Assembly: GCF_047496725.1 (NCBI RefSeq)
Contig: NC_132975.1
Span: 2,776,501 to 2,840,500, forward strand
DNA length: 64,000 nucleotides
Direction of reading: 5' to 3'
Source of the DNA: Anoplolepis gracilipes
Lineage: Eukaryota; Arthropoda; Insecta; Hymenoptera; Formicidae
Shown here: one piece after another, positions 1-11,083 of the stretch
How positions within the stretch are numbered: position 1 is the stretch's first letter
How the letters are laid out: every line of letters starts with the position of its first letter
Made by a program: the position numbers and the translations under genes
Notes under the pieces: generated by a model
The model's input: the letters and a program-made list of their open reading frames with translations, nothing else
Told to the model about the DNA's origin: nothing
The model's database searches: none

Positions 1-472
1 CTGAAAATCCTTGGGATCTATTACTACCAAAAGCAATGCTAGCATACAATACTACTCAAAACAGAATGACCAGTTGTACACCTTTTGAATTGCAAGTGGG
101 ATTCGAAGCTAACTCCATTTTAGAAGAAATAAATGAAGAAGAAGAAATACAACATTTACAGGAGAGAAGAAAGTTTGAACAAGAAAACAAATTAAAAGAA
201 GTAAGAGAAAAATTAGAACACAACCAATCCTCTACTTCCTATGATAACTTAGAACCAATCCTTCCAAAAATGAAAGTTTTAACCAAAAATTACATAGCCA
301 CAGGTTTACAACCTCGTTAGAAAGGACCTTAGGTCATTAAAACTCTACCAAATAACTTAGTGATAGATAATGAAAATGGAAGACAAGTGACTCATCATCG
401 GCCAAACGTAAAGGTATTTAAACATAAAGATCTAATTATTACAGAAAGCAGCGATGATGAAGAAGAAAATTA
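1..472 (+). pseudogene. Gypsy/errantivirus-like integrase, C-terminal end (broken)
   Basis: The first 470 bases read as the end of a retroelement integrase. A stretch from about base 36 contains the typical 'AYNTTQ...TPFEL..G' pattern found after the catalytic core of gypsy integrases, followed by a charged coiled-coil-like region rich in Glu and Lys. An in-frame stop lies at 318-320 and another shortly after. The same frame then continues with a basic stretch and an acidic tail ending at about 472. The catalytic core lies outside the window. The last bases overlap the start of the env-like frame, a usual arrangement in these elements. Two stops make it a pseudogene. Confidence 0.7.
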
Positions 473-2976
473 AACTCATTATTATGATATTACTCATTTT
501 GACAACCACGGCATACGTTAACGGACTTGAACAAGAAGGCAACAATAAATCGTATAACAAGACTTGATAATAATGAAAATATAGTCCTAGAAGGATTAGG
601 TCAAGCTCGATTCTACCATGAAGAATGGAAACTCATAATAGGCTTTGATTTTTTACATATAGAAATCGACTTAAATGTGATCGATACAATGTATAGATAC
701 GTACTAAATAATCTATGCATGAAAACACTAGAAATGGAGAAAAATTTGTATGTTTTTCTTTTCAACGAATCTCAAAACGAATTAATACTTTTAATAACGT
801 TTGGGGAGAACTAAGAAATACCTTCCATCTCACGGGATTAGACAGCAACTCCTCGCAAATCAAAAGAGGTCGATTTTATCGGAGAAGTTAGCAAAACCCT
901 GTTTGGTACGCTAGATGCATCAAATGCGACATACTATAATAACGAAATAGACAAATTGTATAATGATCAAAAAGAAATATTACACTGTATAAAGAACCAA
1001 ATAAGTATTATATTAAACTCGATAGGTTTCAGTATAACCAATCTAAATAAATCCCAAGAACAGATAAATGATATAAAGAATAAGTTTAATAAAGTACGCG
1101 ATTTAAGTAGAAGTAATGAAATAAATATTCAAATAAACGAATTAATATTTAACATAGAATTAGATATAATGGAATTAAAAGATAAAATAAAGCGTATAGA
1201 AGAACTTGCTTATGATGCCAAACATGGCACGATTAAACCTTATATTTTAACGTCTGAAAGATTGTTTGAAATACTCAGAACACATGAACATGTAAGGAAT
1301 TTTCCATAAAACTAGAAGAAAAAAATTATTTAACATTAATTGATATTTGCGAAATAAATGCAATCTTAAATGGAAAAAGAATAATAATAGAAATGAAAAT
1401 TCCATTGTTAGAAGAAGCAAAATTAAACGTAAAACGAGTAATAATTCTACCTGTTCATGGATGGCTATTTCAATCAATAATTGATACCAAGAATAGATTT
1501 ATATTGTTAGATGAGATATGCAAATGTACTTTATTCTCGTAACAGAACTAGAGCTAGAAAAAGGAAGAAAATTAAGAGACATAAAATTAATAAAAAGAAA
1601 TAAACCAGATTATTCAATAAAACTAGATAACGATTGTCTATTAAATATACTTACTAAGCGTTCAAGTGAAGAATGTGAAAGTAAATATGCTATTGTTAAA
1701 GAATCGTATTGGATACAATCTGACACGTGAAACAAGTGGATAGGCAATATTCCTAAAGAGGAACTGTTTAAATTTGTTTAAAAATTTAAAATAGTCTGAT
1801 TCTAATTGTAATTTGAAAACATGAATCGAATTAATTTAATCATATAATAAGAAAAGATATACAATTTATTTTGTTTGATAAAGAAAACGAATATACATAA
1901 TGTATTAAAGATCAAATTAAAAAAGAGTGGATATATAAATGTACAGTAGAGAACAATCCAAAAAAAAGAGGCGGGTATCCAAAATGTATAATATAGAATT
2001 CTTACAGAAGCCTCATGCTTCTCACAAACATCTTTCTTTCAGAAGCTTCGTGCTTCTCATAAATCATTCGCGGTTTTCTCAAAAGCCTCGTGCTTCTCGA
2101 TTCTCTCAGAAACCTCGCGTTTCTTAATTCTCTCAGAAACCTCGTGTTTCTCGCTTCTCTCAGGAACCTCGTGTTTCTCGCTTCTCTCAGAAACCTCATG
2201 TTTCTCGCTTCTCTCAGAAACTTCGTGTTTCTCGCAAAAGTCGTAATGAAAACGTTGAAAAATATATAATTATATATTGGTAACTAACATAAACATAAAC
2301 AACGACAAAAGAGTAACGCAACGATAAATCGATATGCGAGATGTTCGCTAGAGTTGGCGCCAATATTGGTACCTCTTCAACATTTTCTAAACAGAAACAA
2401 ATTAACATATTATGTACAGATAATAAAACAAGGCGACCGAAATTAAAAGGAAATGTAATGATTGATTTAGCGCCAGATTGTATTGGAATATCCAACTCAG
2501 CGACACTAAGACCTAATAATCTAATCAAAGAAAACATTACAGTTGACATATTTGATACGAAAATCAAACTGCCAAACATAACATTGACTGAGTCTGATAT
2601 TCTAAAAGATCTATTAAGTGTAAAATTAAATAATAATGACTTACAAGGAATAGGAAAATCATTAGATGAAATAGAATGTAAAACGGATAAGATAATGCAA
2701 CATCAAAGACAAAAAACATGGAAGGAAAAATTAATGCAATACTTAAAATGTATAGGATATGTAGCAATAGCAGGACTTACTTTTGTATTTCTAGCAAAGA
2801 TAGGATTCTTTAAACTATTAATTCAAACTATTAGAATGATGTGCGGAAATTGTTATAATAATTGCAGTTTTGGAGAAAATGCTAATCATATAGGCGATAA
2901 AGCACAAAATGTAACTTATGCATCAGCCATCCCAATCATGGACAAGAATCGTTTTGACAAAATAAGAAAACTATAA
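454..2976 (+). pseudogene. Env-like glycoprotein remnant of an errantivirus-like element
   Basis: Downstream of the integrase is a broken envelope-like frame. An ATG at 454 opens a short frame with a Lys-rich start and a hydrophobic signal-peptide-like run ending near 520. A frame in register with 527-814, a Lys-Arg-rich site near 855-870 and a following Gly/Phe-containing stretch resemble the cleavage site and fusion region of errantivirus Env. Helical segments lie at 956-1309. The last open piece (2341-2976) has a hydrophobic membrane segment at about 2752-2830 and a short Cys-containing tail. Frame changes, stops and an inserted minisatellite (about 2005-2235) show it is not functional. 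Assignment rests on layout and the membrane and fusion-like segments, not on a search. Confidence 0.6.
2005..2235 (+). repeat. 27-bp minisatellite inside the env remnant
   Basis: Five clean 27-bp units run from 2101 to 2235, each of the form TTCTCTCAGAAACCTCGTG followed by TTTCTCGC. Degenerate units extend back to about 2005. Every unit holds a small hairpin, AGAAAC-CTCGT-GTTTCT. It interrupts the env-like frame, so it expanded there after the frame lost constraint, or during its loss. Confidence 0.85.
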
Positions 2977-3000
2977 ACGATTCTTAAAAACGCAGGGAGG

Positions 3001-3279
3001 TGTCGTATATGTCGTATAGGCATAAGGTGGTTCACAGCGAGTGATACACTATAGCGATAAGGAAATTCTTTCGATCGACAGACAAAGCAAAGCGATAAGA
3101 CAATTCTTGCAATGAACGGACAAAGCAGGGCGAGCATTCATTCTCGCTGAGGCAACGGGCCAAGTAGCATTAATCGTAGCTAGTAATTTTTATCATAGTA
3201 AATAATTTTTATTGTAGTGAATAATTCTAATAAAATAAATGATTTTTAAAAAGAGATTCTTATTCTAATGTCCACAACA
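3001..3279 (+). mobile_element. 3' LTR of the errantivirus-like element
   Basis: A purine-rich tract (AGGGAGG) ends at 3000 and is followed by TGTCGTATATG. The unit ends at 3279 in CCACAACA, giving the TG...CA ends of an LTR. The reverse complement of the same sequence occurs at 30183-30463 with only scattered differences and nearly equal length (279 and 281 bp). That confirms the limits and shows two copies of one family in this window, in opposite orientation. Confidence 0.85.
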
Positions 3280-3916
3280 AAGTCAACGGAATTTAGCACA
3301 GACTCGAACCAGGGGCAAAGCAAAGAGTAAAAAGAAACAAGAGGGAATGTATCGGTGGTGGGGGCTACCCAAATCGCTGACGGAAGCCGCCATTTTGAAT
3401 ATCCACTTTTTTTACGCTTATTAGCATTGTTTGCAGCTGTTGTCAGAGAGACACATGTGCGTATTATTTTGCACAATTATTAATTCTAAAAAAAATAGTG
3501 AAATAAAATTATGGTGCATTGTCAGGCCTGTGGCATAACAACAGTGCGAAATTATGGGATAACATTTCATCGGTTAGTAATTGTTATCAATATAATAACA
3601 AGAATTTAATGTTTTGAAGATTATGTTTTATTTAGATATACTATTTAAAGGACAGTAAACAATGTGTTAAAATTTCAATATTATTAATATATATTATTTT
3701 ATTTGTTGCATATTAAAATTATATATTTCAATTTAATCTTATTGAGTTGATTTTATTAAAAATATAAAGTATATTCCATATTTATATTTAAAATTTTATT
3801 CTTCCACCATCTCCGAAAAGCCATTCAATTTTGACGCCCATAAGCAGCCATTTTGAGTGTCCACTTTTATGCTAGTATATATAGGCATTTCCGTCCGTTT
3901 AGCTCACAGACATCTA
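3280..3916. other. Gene-free stretch with a repeated 'GCCATTTTGA' block
   Basis: Apart from the THAP-like exon, no coding signal is seen. A block reading AGCCGCCATTTTGAATATCC at about 3385 recurs in similar form (AGCAGCCATTTTGAGTGTCC) at about 3845 in the same orientation, about 460 bp apart. Confidence 0.5.
3511..3572 (+). pseudogene. THAP-like zinc-finger first exon, orphan
   Basis: An ATG at 3511 opens a 20-residue reading, MVHCQACG then ITTVRNYGITFHR, ending at a splice-donor-like CG|GTTAGT. The C-x2-C pair and the closing ITFHR resemble the start of a THAP domain, whose first exon often ends near the F-H/R-F-P motif. No second exon can be seen downstream, so this is probably a transposase or THAP-gene remnant. 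It is not the first exon of the minus-strand P-like element at 17824-21811, which has its own. The call is tentative because the reading is short. Confidence 0.35.
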
Positions 3917-4032
3917 TAAGGTCGGGTCTACAATAGATGTAGTAAGCCTTAAGCCGTAAGAAATTAACCAATTACAATTGACTTTACAGAAGAATAATGA
4001 ATATGATTGGTTCATTTCTTACGACTTAAGGG
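3917..4032. mobile_element. MITE copy, 'GGTCTACAAT / TAAGAAATTAACCAAT' family
   Basis: The left end reads TAAGGTCGGGTCTACAAT, then TAAGAAATTAACCAAT. The right side carries the complementary ATTGGTTCATTTCTTAC. Related copies lie at 42900-43063, 43637-43712 and 43744-43873. This copy lacks the matching right terminal block. Confidence 0.7.
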
Positions 4033-4065
4033 GATCCAACAGGGCTCATTTTACCGACAAAATCA

Positions 4066-4340
4066 GTTCGACTAAAAATCTTTTTTTTGGCTGCACAGAT
4101 CAATAAATCCTTTTACACAGTTAAAGTACTTTTAATAACGAGTTCTGGACGCTATAATTTATGTAAGAAATTTTACTTTTGTTATCGACTCATTGAATTA
4201 ATATTTATTTAATATAAAAGTTCTTTACTTTATTCACACGAAAGATGTGCCTCATGCTTGGAATAATGTGGTAGAATATAAGTAAATTTTTGAAAATGAT
4301 TTTAAAAGCCTAGTAAAAAAGTTTTTTAGTCGAACTTTTT
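4066..4340. mobile_element. Short inverted-repeat element
   Basis: AGTTCGACTAAAAATCTTTT near 4068 is complementary to AAAAAAGTTTTTTAGTCGAA near 4316, giving terminal inverted repeats of about 20 bp around an AT-rich core with no ORF. Confidence 0.5.
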
Positions 4341-4379
4341 AGAAACTGCTTTCATACATATATGATGTATGAAATCGAG

Positions 4380-4600
4380 ACGCAAGATAATACAAAGCAA
4401 TTTTTAGTTGATCGATCTCGAGATAGCTGGAACTGCAATCTGTTTGTGTAACAAGGACAGTCGCCGAACAAACAGAGAGCGAGAACGTATAAAGAGCAAG
4501 CGAGATAGCTAACCCTCGCGAACGAGTCTTCGGAACGCTTTGATGTCGTTTATCTTGCTTACTCCCGCAAACACTCTTCCATAACGCATAACACATATGC
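4380..4600. repeat. Fragment of the 'GAGAACG...GAGCAAG' palindromic repeat family
   Basis: AGCGAGAACGTATAAAGAGC followed by AAGCGAGATAGC, and then CTTTGATGTCGTTTATCTTG, match parts of the large palindrome at 22310-23180 and of the interrupted copy around 10745-12250. Confidence 0.6.
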
Positions 4601-4707
4601 ATAAGAAAACTGATTGGTCTATAAGCACTTGCATAAGAAATTCAATCAATCGAATTCCTTATGTATGTGTGTTATACGCTTATGCAAAAGTGTGTGCTTC
4701 CCGTTTT

Positions 4708-4832
4708 ACTCTCTCTCTTTCTCTCTCCTTCTCACCCTCTCTCCCTCTCTCCCTCTCCCTCTCCCTCTCTCCCCCTTTTTCCCTCTCTCCCTCTCTCCCT
4801 CTCACCCTCTCTTCCTCTCTCCCTCTCTCTCT
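4708..4832. repeat. CT-rich low-complexity tract
   Basis: Runs of CTCTCCCTCTCC and similar. Long frames reading Ser-Leu-Ser-Pro through it are only products of the repeat. Confidence 0.9.
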
Positions 4833-5121
4833 GCTAATTCATTATTATATTCTTTTCACATTATCTTTCATTCGTATGGCTTTTCTTTTTCCTTATATAC
4901 AAATAATTTGTTTTTCCATTTTATAACTTTCGTGAAATACGCAATGAGTTATTTTCTCTTTCTATTTTGCGATTCTAAATATCTCTACATAATATAATTG
5001 TTTACTTTGATATAGAAATAATCCTTATAACAATTGATTTTATTTATTTATATTATGAAACATGTATATAAAGTGGTGAATACTTCACTTTTATGCTATT
5101 TTGTATATATGTTTCACAACA
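4833..5121. repeat. Left arm of a long inverted repeat
   Basis: This roughly 290-bp arm is complementary, with few differences, to 7288-7606. For example ATTATGAAACATGTATATAA here matches the complement at 7330-7360. The two arms belonged to one palindromic element with a (TA)n centre, into which the sequence 5127-7245 was inserted. Confidence 0.85.
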
Positions 5122-5126
5122 TATAT

Positions 5127-7243
5127 TGTGACGTGGCCGTCACGACGGACGCCCACTTCGCTAAAAATTATCGCGAACCGAGTGAACGTGCCGGTCGAGT
5201 AATCGAGAGCCCTACCGCGATTCCCAAAAAGGCAAACGATTTCAATTATTTAAAATTGACCGTTGTACTTGCATATTTTCCGGCCATAAATCACAGTGAC
5301 AACGAGGAATTATGACGAGGAACATTACAAAGGAGACAATAGCTCAGGAATGCCGTAAACACGAGAGCGGCGACAACAAGGATCGGCCATCCTCGCGGAG
5401 CCTCGCGGACGCCCGGAGAATCAGCCCGGCAAAGCAGGACCGGTTGACAACTAGGCGCCCCGACAGCGGGTAGAAAAATTATGGCGACGCCCATGGAAGG
5501 GCTACGTCCGGCCCCGAGGGGACATAACCGGAGTACGCCGATCACCTACGCTGTCAAGAGGGAGAATCCCGCGAGGGAGCAGCAAGAGCATTCGCGGTGC
5601 AAAACCCATCCGCCAAAGGCCCGGGCGCCCGAGCGCGTGATACGTCCGTACGCGAAACCAAATTTTGGGCGCGCGAAGCAAATTCCCCGCTCCCCGATAG
5701 CGATAAGAGCGGTAGGGCGGCGGGAATAAATACGGATTCCTGAGGGCTGAGAGAGAGATTCGATTACGAGTCAGTCACTTACGATCCCACGAAGCAACAC
5801 GACGACTTTTGTGAGCGTGGATACTCGGTGCAACACCCGCAAGGACGACGCATGGATCACATCGGGAAGAGTTCACCGATGAGGCTGTCTTGCATCTTTG
5901 CGCATCTTTGTCACGCGAATTACGCCACCACCGACACGATCCGCGTGATCGACTCCTCTGACTCGGACGCGCCATCACGGGAAATTAGTGATTTCATTTG
6001 GTGTTTTGGTCTTTGCGGATTGGAGAGCGACCGCAGTCAAGGAGCTCAAAAGGATCGTAAGGCGTTGGCTTACCCAGCGTTATCGTTCGTCTCTTCGCGA
6101 ACCGAGTGGTCATGTCAAAAAGTTACCTCGTTGTTGAACCGGTACGGTCTTAGTGAATTGTCGCCGAGCGGAATCGCCAGATTCCTCCCGAGAGTGCTGT
6201 CGTGTGCCTGCGCAAAATTGTGGGATCTCAGTATTCCTATCAGCGAGTACAAAAGTGTGTGTAACCGCCTCCCAGGTGGAGGAGCGGCGCAGCTGGCGCA
6301 GGTAGAGGCCTAGTGGGGCCCGGGAAGGGACTAGTTTCCTCCCCCGCCAACGTAGGGTGAGTACCACTGAATTCTCATGGGTGGACCACGCGATTCACGT
6401 ACGCCAAAAAGGGCCTCGATTCTCGACCACCAGTCGTTGCGGGTTTCACCCAGCGGTTCACTATCGCCAGGGCGATCGGCTGTCGGAGGCACGAGCTGTC
6501 GACGGTGTACCCGCCTCAACCGTCTAAATACGCCATTTCGTGAGCTTGCGAGTACGCTCTAATAAACGGCGCGAGATTGTAGCAATCGCGATTTCTGTCT
6601 CGTATTGTGTTCTCACCGCGTTCGCGACATTCGCGTCTTGTAAGCGATTGTCGTGTCTAAGATTATTGTCTTGTGACCAAGTTATCGGCGTTTCCGCGAC
6701 GGTACGAATCATCGTCGCGTATCCCTCGCGAGGTACGTCCCGTAATAACCCACGAAGTTTGTTAACGCCTATCGTTTCGTTTATACCGCCGATATCGAAC
6801 GAGCATCATTCATGTACTTTATTTGACCCGCTACTTTCCGAGTCGTTCAGTTAAATAAATTTGTCATTAAGTTTTATCCTACTAATTACGTGTTCTTTTT
6901 GAGCCAGGGGTTTCCCCTACTCGCAGCCCCATAAGCCTTTGGACTTCCTTCGGAAACAGTACCTCTCATAAACGACCCTCCCCTCTACCGTTAGGCGAGC
7001 TAGCCCGTCGTGACGGGCGGAGAAATATCCGGCTAACCTTTAGCGGTTTTCGCGCCTTTTTGCGACTTGGCGCGTGAAAGACCGCGCCTGGCGCCCAGGG
7101 TATATTTCGCGTATCGTCTCCTGCCCGCCACATCACCCCGCTTTTCGCCCCTTTCGCCTCCCTTTTTCTGAATGGCGATTTACCGGCCACCCCGCTCTCC
7201 TGTTTGCCGTCATTCCCTTCCCACCTGACGGAAAAAATCGTCG

Positions 7244-7245
<2 letters not shown>
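5127..7245 (+). mobile_element. Candidate solo LTR (about 2.1 kb) inserted in a palindrome
   Basis: A markedly GC-rich block is sharply bounded by AT repeats. It starts TGTGACG and ends CGTCGCA, so it has TG...CA ends with near-complementary 7-mers, and is flanked by ATATA on both sides. Inside, a TATA-like AATAAATA followed by GAGTCAGTC near 5725-5775 could be a promoter with an initiator. AATAAA signals occur near 6560 and 6855. No reverse transcriptase or gag is visible. The small frames (for example 5828-6313) resemble no family I know. A solo LTR of a gypsy- or BEL-type element fits best; a non-autonomous element of another class is possible. Confidence 0.45.

Positions 7246-7287
<42 letters not shown>
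7245..7287. repeat. (TA)n microsatellite
   Basis: About 21 TA units at the centre of the palindrome 4833-7606. Confidence 0.95.
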
Positions 7288-7292
<5 letters not shown>

Positions 7293-7606
7293 GAAACATA
7301 TATAAAAAATAGCATAAAAGTGAAGTATTCATATACCACTTTATATACATGTTTCATAATATAAATAAATAAAATTAATTGTCATAAGGATTATTTTTAT
7401 ATCAAAGTAAACAATTATATTATGTAGAGATATTTAGAATAGCAAAATAGAAAGAGAAAATAACTCATTGCGTATTTCATGAAAGTTATAAAATGGAAAT
7501 ACATAAATTACTTTTTATTTTTATTTTTGTATAAGGAAAAAAACAAAGAAAATTAAAGCCATGAGACAACAGCGTGAATAAAAGAATATAATAATAAATT
7601 AACAGA
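7288..7606. repeat. Right arm of the long inverted repeat
   Basis: Complement of 4833-5121, starting with GTTGTGAAACATATATAAAA. It runs outward to a GA-rich tract that mirrors the CT tract at 4708-4832. Confidence 0.85.
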
Positions 7607-7732
7607 GAGAAAAAAAAGAATATAAATGTAGGAATATAAATTGAAAGAGGAAGAAGAAAGGAAGAATAAATAAATAAATTTTTTAAAAAGTTTTTTTATT
7701 TTAATGTCATTCTTTATATAAATGAGTGTGTA

Positions 7733-7880
<148 letters not shown>

Positions 7881-7936
7881 TGTGTGTGTGTGAGCGAGAG
7901 AAAATAAAATTGAGAAATTAAAATTAATTAAAATAA

Positions 7937-8250
7937 GGGTATCCTGGTGTGGGAGGGGCGGGAATGTATCCAGCTGGTGCAGGCTAGTGTGCGAGAACGT
8001 ATCTGTCTGGTGCGGCCTGCGCGGGAACGTATCCAGCTGGTGCGAACTGCGCTGGAACGTATCCGGCTGGTGCGGGCTGCGCGGGAACATATCCGGTTGG
8101 TACGGATGGCGCAGGCACATATCCGGCTGGTGCGGATGGCGCAGGCATGTATCCGACTGGTGCGGATGGCGCGGGCACGTATCCGAGTGGTGCGGACGGT
8201 GCGAGGACGTGCACGACTGGTGCGGGCGGCGCGGGGATGTACCTAGATTG
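7937..8250. repeat. 30-bp GC-rich minisatellite with open frames
   Basis: About ten 30-bp units of the type GCGGGAACGTATCCAGCTGG followed by TGCGAACTGC. Read on the plus strand they give a 10-residue repeat like GAGTYPAGAD; on the minus strand, one like GYVPAPSAPA. One plus-strand unit has a stop near 7984. Divergence among units mostly keeps the Gly/Ala/Tyr/Pro pattern. It may be a repeat exon of a low-complexity secreted protein, but no flanking exon, start or splice site is convincing. Confidence 0.8.
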
Positions 8251-8471
8251 TAAATACGTCGCCAGCATGTACGTACGTGCTTGCATACCGGCGACGTATT
8301 TTCTGTGCCTCCTTCTTTCTTTATTAACGGCCCGCCACACCGAATCGTTCATACGCTGAAAATAAAAAAATATTTAATATTTTTGCATGTGTACGTATAA
8401 GAAAGCAAAATTAAAAAGAAGTATTTCAGAACAAAAGCTATATGATTGCAAAAGAACTTGAATAAATAAAT

Positions 8472-8479
<8 letters not shown>

Positions 8480-8519
<40 letters not shown>
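8480..8519. repeat. (TA)n microsatellite
   Basis: Roughly 20 TA units in an AT-rich gap. Confidence 0.95.
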
Positions 8520-8522
<3 letters not shown>

Positions 8523-8639
8523 GCATTTTAATTGGGACACCTAAAGTAGATATATATTAATGGTTCCTTTGAAATCACAGCTTTTGTCTGTATGTAACAG
8601 GGATTCAATTAATTAATAATTTTACTTATTAATTACCAT

Positions 8640-9690
8640 GTTTAATTATCAATTAATGTGAATAAATTTAATTAAAGCTTTTTGAATTGACGATTAATTT
8701 GAAAAAAATTAATTGTAAATCGTTCAATTGACGATTGATAAAAGCGAGATTATTTGTTTAACGATAAATATGAACGAAATTAATTTAAGGTCGCTTGATT
8801 GACAATTGATATAAACAAAATTAATCGAAGGATATTCGATTAACAATTAATATGAACAAATTTAATTGAAAGTCTTTTTGATTGACGATTGATATGAGCG
8901 AATTCAATTAAAAATTATTCCATGAACGATTGAACCAAAAAAATTCAATTGAAGACTGTTCAATTGACAATTGATTTGAGCTAATTTAATCGAAAATTAT
9001 TTGATTGACGATTGAATATAATAAATTTAATGCGAATATTTTCGATTGATAATTAATTTAGGTAAACGCAATAATAATATTCTGTAATTTTTGCATATCA
9101 GAAAACACGCAAACATAAACACAATAATATTCTGTAATTTTTACATATCAGATAAATCATTATGGTTATCTCAAATTGTGGCTATCTAAAAATCATATAA
9201 AAATATATGTTTATTGATTTCGTATTAATTTTAAGCAAAACTTACAGAATATTATTATTGCGTTTACCTAAATTAATTATTAATCAAAAATATTTGCATT
9301 AAATTTATTATATTCAATCGTCAATCAAATAATTTTCAATTAAATTAGTTCAAATCAATTGTCAATTTAACAGTCTTCGATTGAATTTGTTTGGTTCAAT
9401 CGTTCATGGAATAATTTTTAATTGAATTCGCTCATATCAATCGTCAATCAAAAGACTTTCAATTAAATTTGTTTATATTAATCTTAATCGAATATCCTTC
9501 GATTAATTTTGTCTATATCAATTGTCAATCAAGCGACCTTATTAATTTCGTTCATATTAATCATTAATCAAATAATCTCGCTTTTATCAATCGTTAATTG
9601 AACAATTTACAATTAATTTTTCTCAATCGTCAATTCAAAAAGCTTTAATTAAATTTGTTCACATCAATCATTATTTTGAAAAATTTTATT
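8640..9690. repeat. About 1 kb hairpin built of 41-bp tandem units
   Basis: The left arm (8640-9085) and right arm (9240-9690) are reverse complements over about 430 bp. For example TTAATTTAGGTAAACGCAAT at about 9054 pairs with ATTGCGTTTACCTAAATTAA near 9258. Each arm consists of degenerate units of about 41 bp carrying TTGATTGACGATTGATATGA. The loop (about 9085-9240) contains CAATAATATTCTGTAATTTT twice. No ORF is present. Confidence 0.9.
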
Positions 9691-9795
9691 GATATTTTCC
9701 CAAACCTGGTATGTAATAATGTATAAATATATTTTTAAATTACTTTTCGTATATTTTGAGGCGTTGGTTGGGGCGATGTGCCCACATTTTTACAT

Positions 9796-9896
9796 GTCCC
9801 CACCGTCGGCGTCGTCGCCATCGTCGCCGCCGTCTTCGCCGTCATCACCGACGTCGTCGCCGTTGTCGTCACCGCCGTCGTCGCCGTAGTCGCCGG
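9796..9896. repeat. GTC/GCC trinucleotide-hexanucleotide tract
   Basis: Repeats such as CGTCGTCGCCGTCGTC. The Pro-Ser frame through it is treated as a product of the repeat. Confidence 0.85.
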
Positions 9897-9965
9897 CATA
9901 GTCCCTCTTATAGACCCCTAGCTACGTACTAATAAATAATATATTATTTATTATATTCATAAGAA

Positions 9966-9993
9966 AAGAGAGAGATAGATAGATAGATAGAGA

Positions 9994-10040
<47 letters not shown>
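9966..10040. repeat. (GATA)n and (GA)n microsatellite
   Basis: GATAGATAGATA followed by a long run of GA. Confidence 0.95.
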
Positions 10041-10041
<1 letters not shown>

Positions 10042-10415
10042 TCAGGGATATAAATTATCAGCTAATATATTATTATAATTTCTGCATCATAATATGATAC
10101 ATACATTTTAATAATATATTCAACTGAAAATAATAAGAAAAAAGAATATATAAAATATAAAACAGTACTTACTCATTCTCCGCATCTTTATCTTGTTGCC
10201 ACTTTCGAGACGCTGTCCGCGAATGTAAGAGATGCACACACAAGAAATAGCTGTACGTATAGTGATGTCAGACCGGGAACGCGGCTCACTCTCTGTATGA
10301 CGCACCACAAGCGCGAGCCGTGAATATGTGGCATCGAGCATGCGCAGAGCTCACATATACACGGCTTACGCTTGTGTGTGCGCCATACGTGAGCCGCGTA
10401 TCCGATATCCGATCT

Positions 10416-10571
10416 GGGCCCTTATTCTCAAAACTGTGAAAAAAGTATCGTATGCGAAAATTGCTCTGTGCGATTCTTGATTGGTGTATACTTTTAGATA
10501 CAGCAATCAGGAATTGCGTAGAGTCATTTTTATATACGATACTTTTTTCACGGTTTCGAGAATAAAGGTCC
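10416..10571. mobile_element. MITE with 38-bp terminal inverted repeats
   Basis: The ends read GGGCCCTTATTCTCAAAACT and, as complement, GGACCTTTATTCTCGAAACC. Both continue with GTGAAAAAAGTATCGTAT. The core is about 80 bp with no ORF, and no clear target duplication is seen. Confidence 0.75.
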
Positions 10572-10744
10572 TGGTATCATTGTAGCTGTATCATGTGCCG
10601 TGCGCACACGTATACTCTTTCTTGTATGCGTATCTCTTCCACACGTTAAAACAGCGAGCAACGACCCGAACTAGCACTTCATTTACACAACCGAAAAATC
10701 ACTGATAATTTACGCCGTCCAATTACGAGGACGTACACCGTTGT

Positions 10745-11060
10745 CGCGTTCACTGTTTGAAAGCGAGACCGAGATCGAATGAGGAGCAAACGAGATGACT
10801 AACATCAAAGAGTTCCGAAGTCTTGCTCAGGAGACTTTTTTTTGTTTACTGATTTTCGTATACATGTCATCTTACTACAGAAAATCAAACTTTTTTATTT
10901 TGCACTGTATCGATCTGAAAATAATTTTAATGAAAAAGATTTTGAAAATGACACCAAATGTGACATAAATTGGATAATTTATAATTAAATTTATAAATAA
11001 ATTTTTACAATTTCGGTAAAGTGCAACATGAAAAAGTTTTTCTGTAGTAAGATGTTTTAT
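10745..11060. repeat. Left part of an interrupted palindromic repeat ('GAGCAAACGAGATGACTAA' family)
   Basis: Matches the family at 22310-23180. It contains a hairpin in which CATCTTACTACAGAAAA (10868) pairs with TTTTTCTGTAGTAAGATG (about 11036). The family resumes at about 12050 after the inserted element 11084-12028. Confidence 0.65.
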
Positions 11061-11083
11061 ATATATATATACATATATATATA

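Noticed and set aside
2101..2235. Regular short repeats that could suggest CRISPR
   Set aside because: Units are directly adjacent with no unique spacers, and the genome is eukaryotic; this is a minisatellite.
4597..4997. Two overlapping ORFs of about 110-127 codons
   Set aside because: They run through the CT-rich tract; the Ser-Leu-Pro pattern comes from the repeat and no homology is apparent.
5828..6313. 161-codon ORF in the GC-rich block
   Set aside because: GC-rich sequence has few stops by chance; no domain or similar frame is recognised, and the block looks like an LTR.
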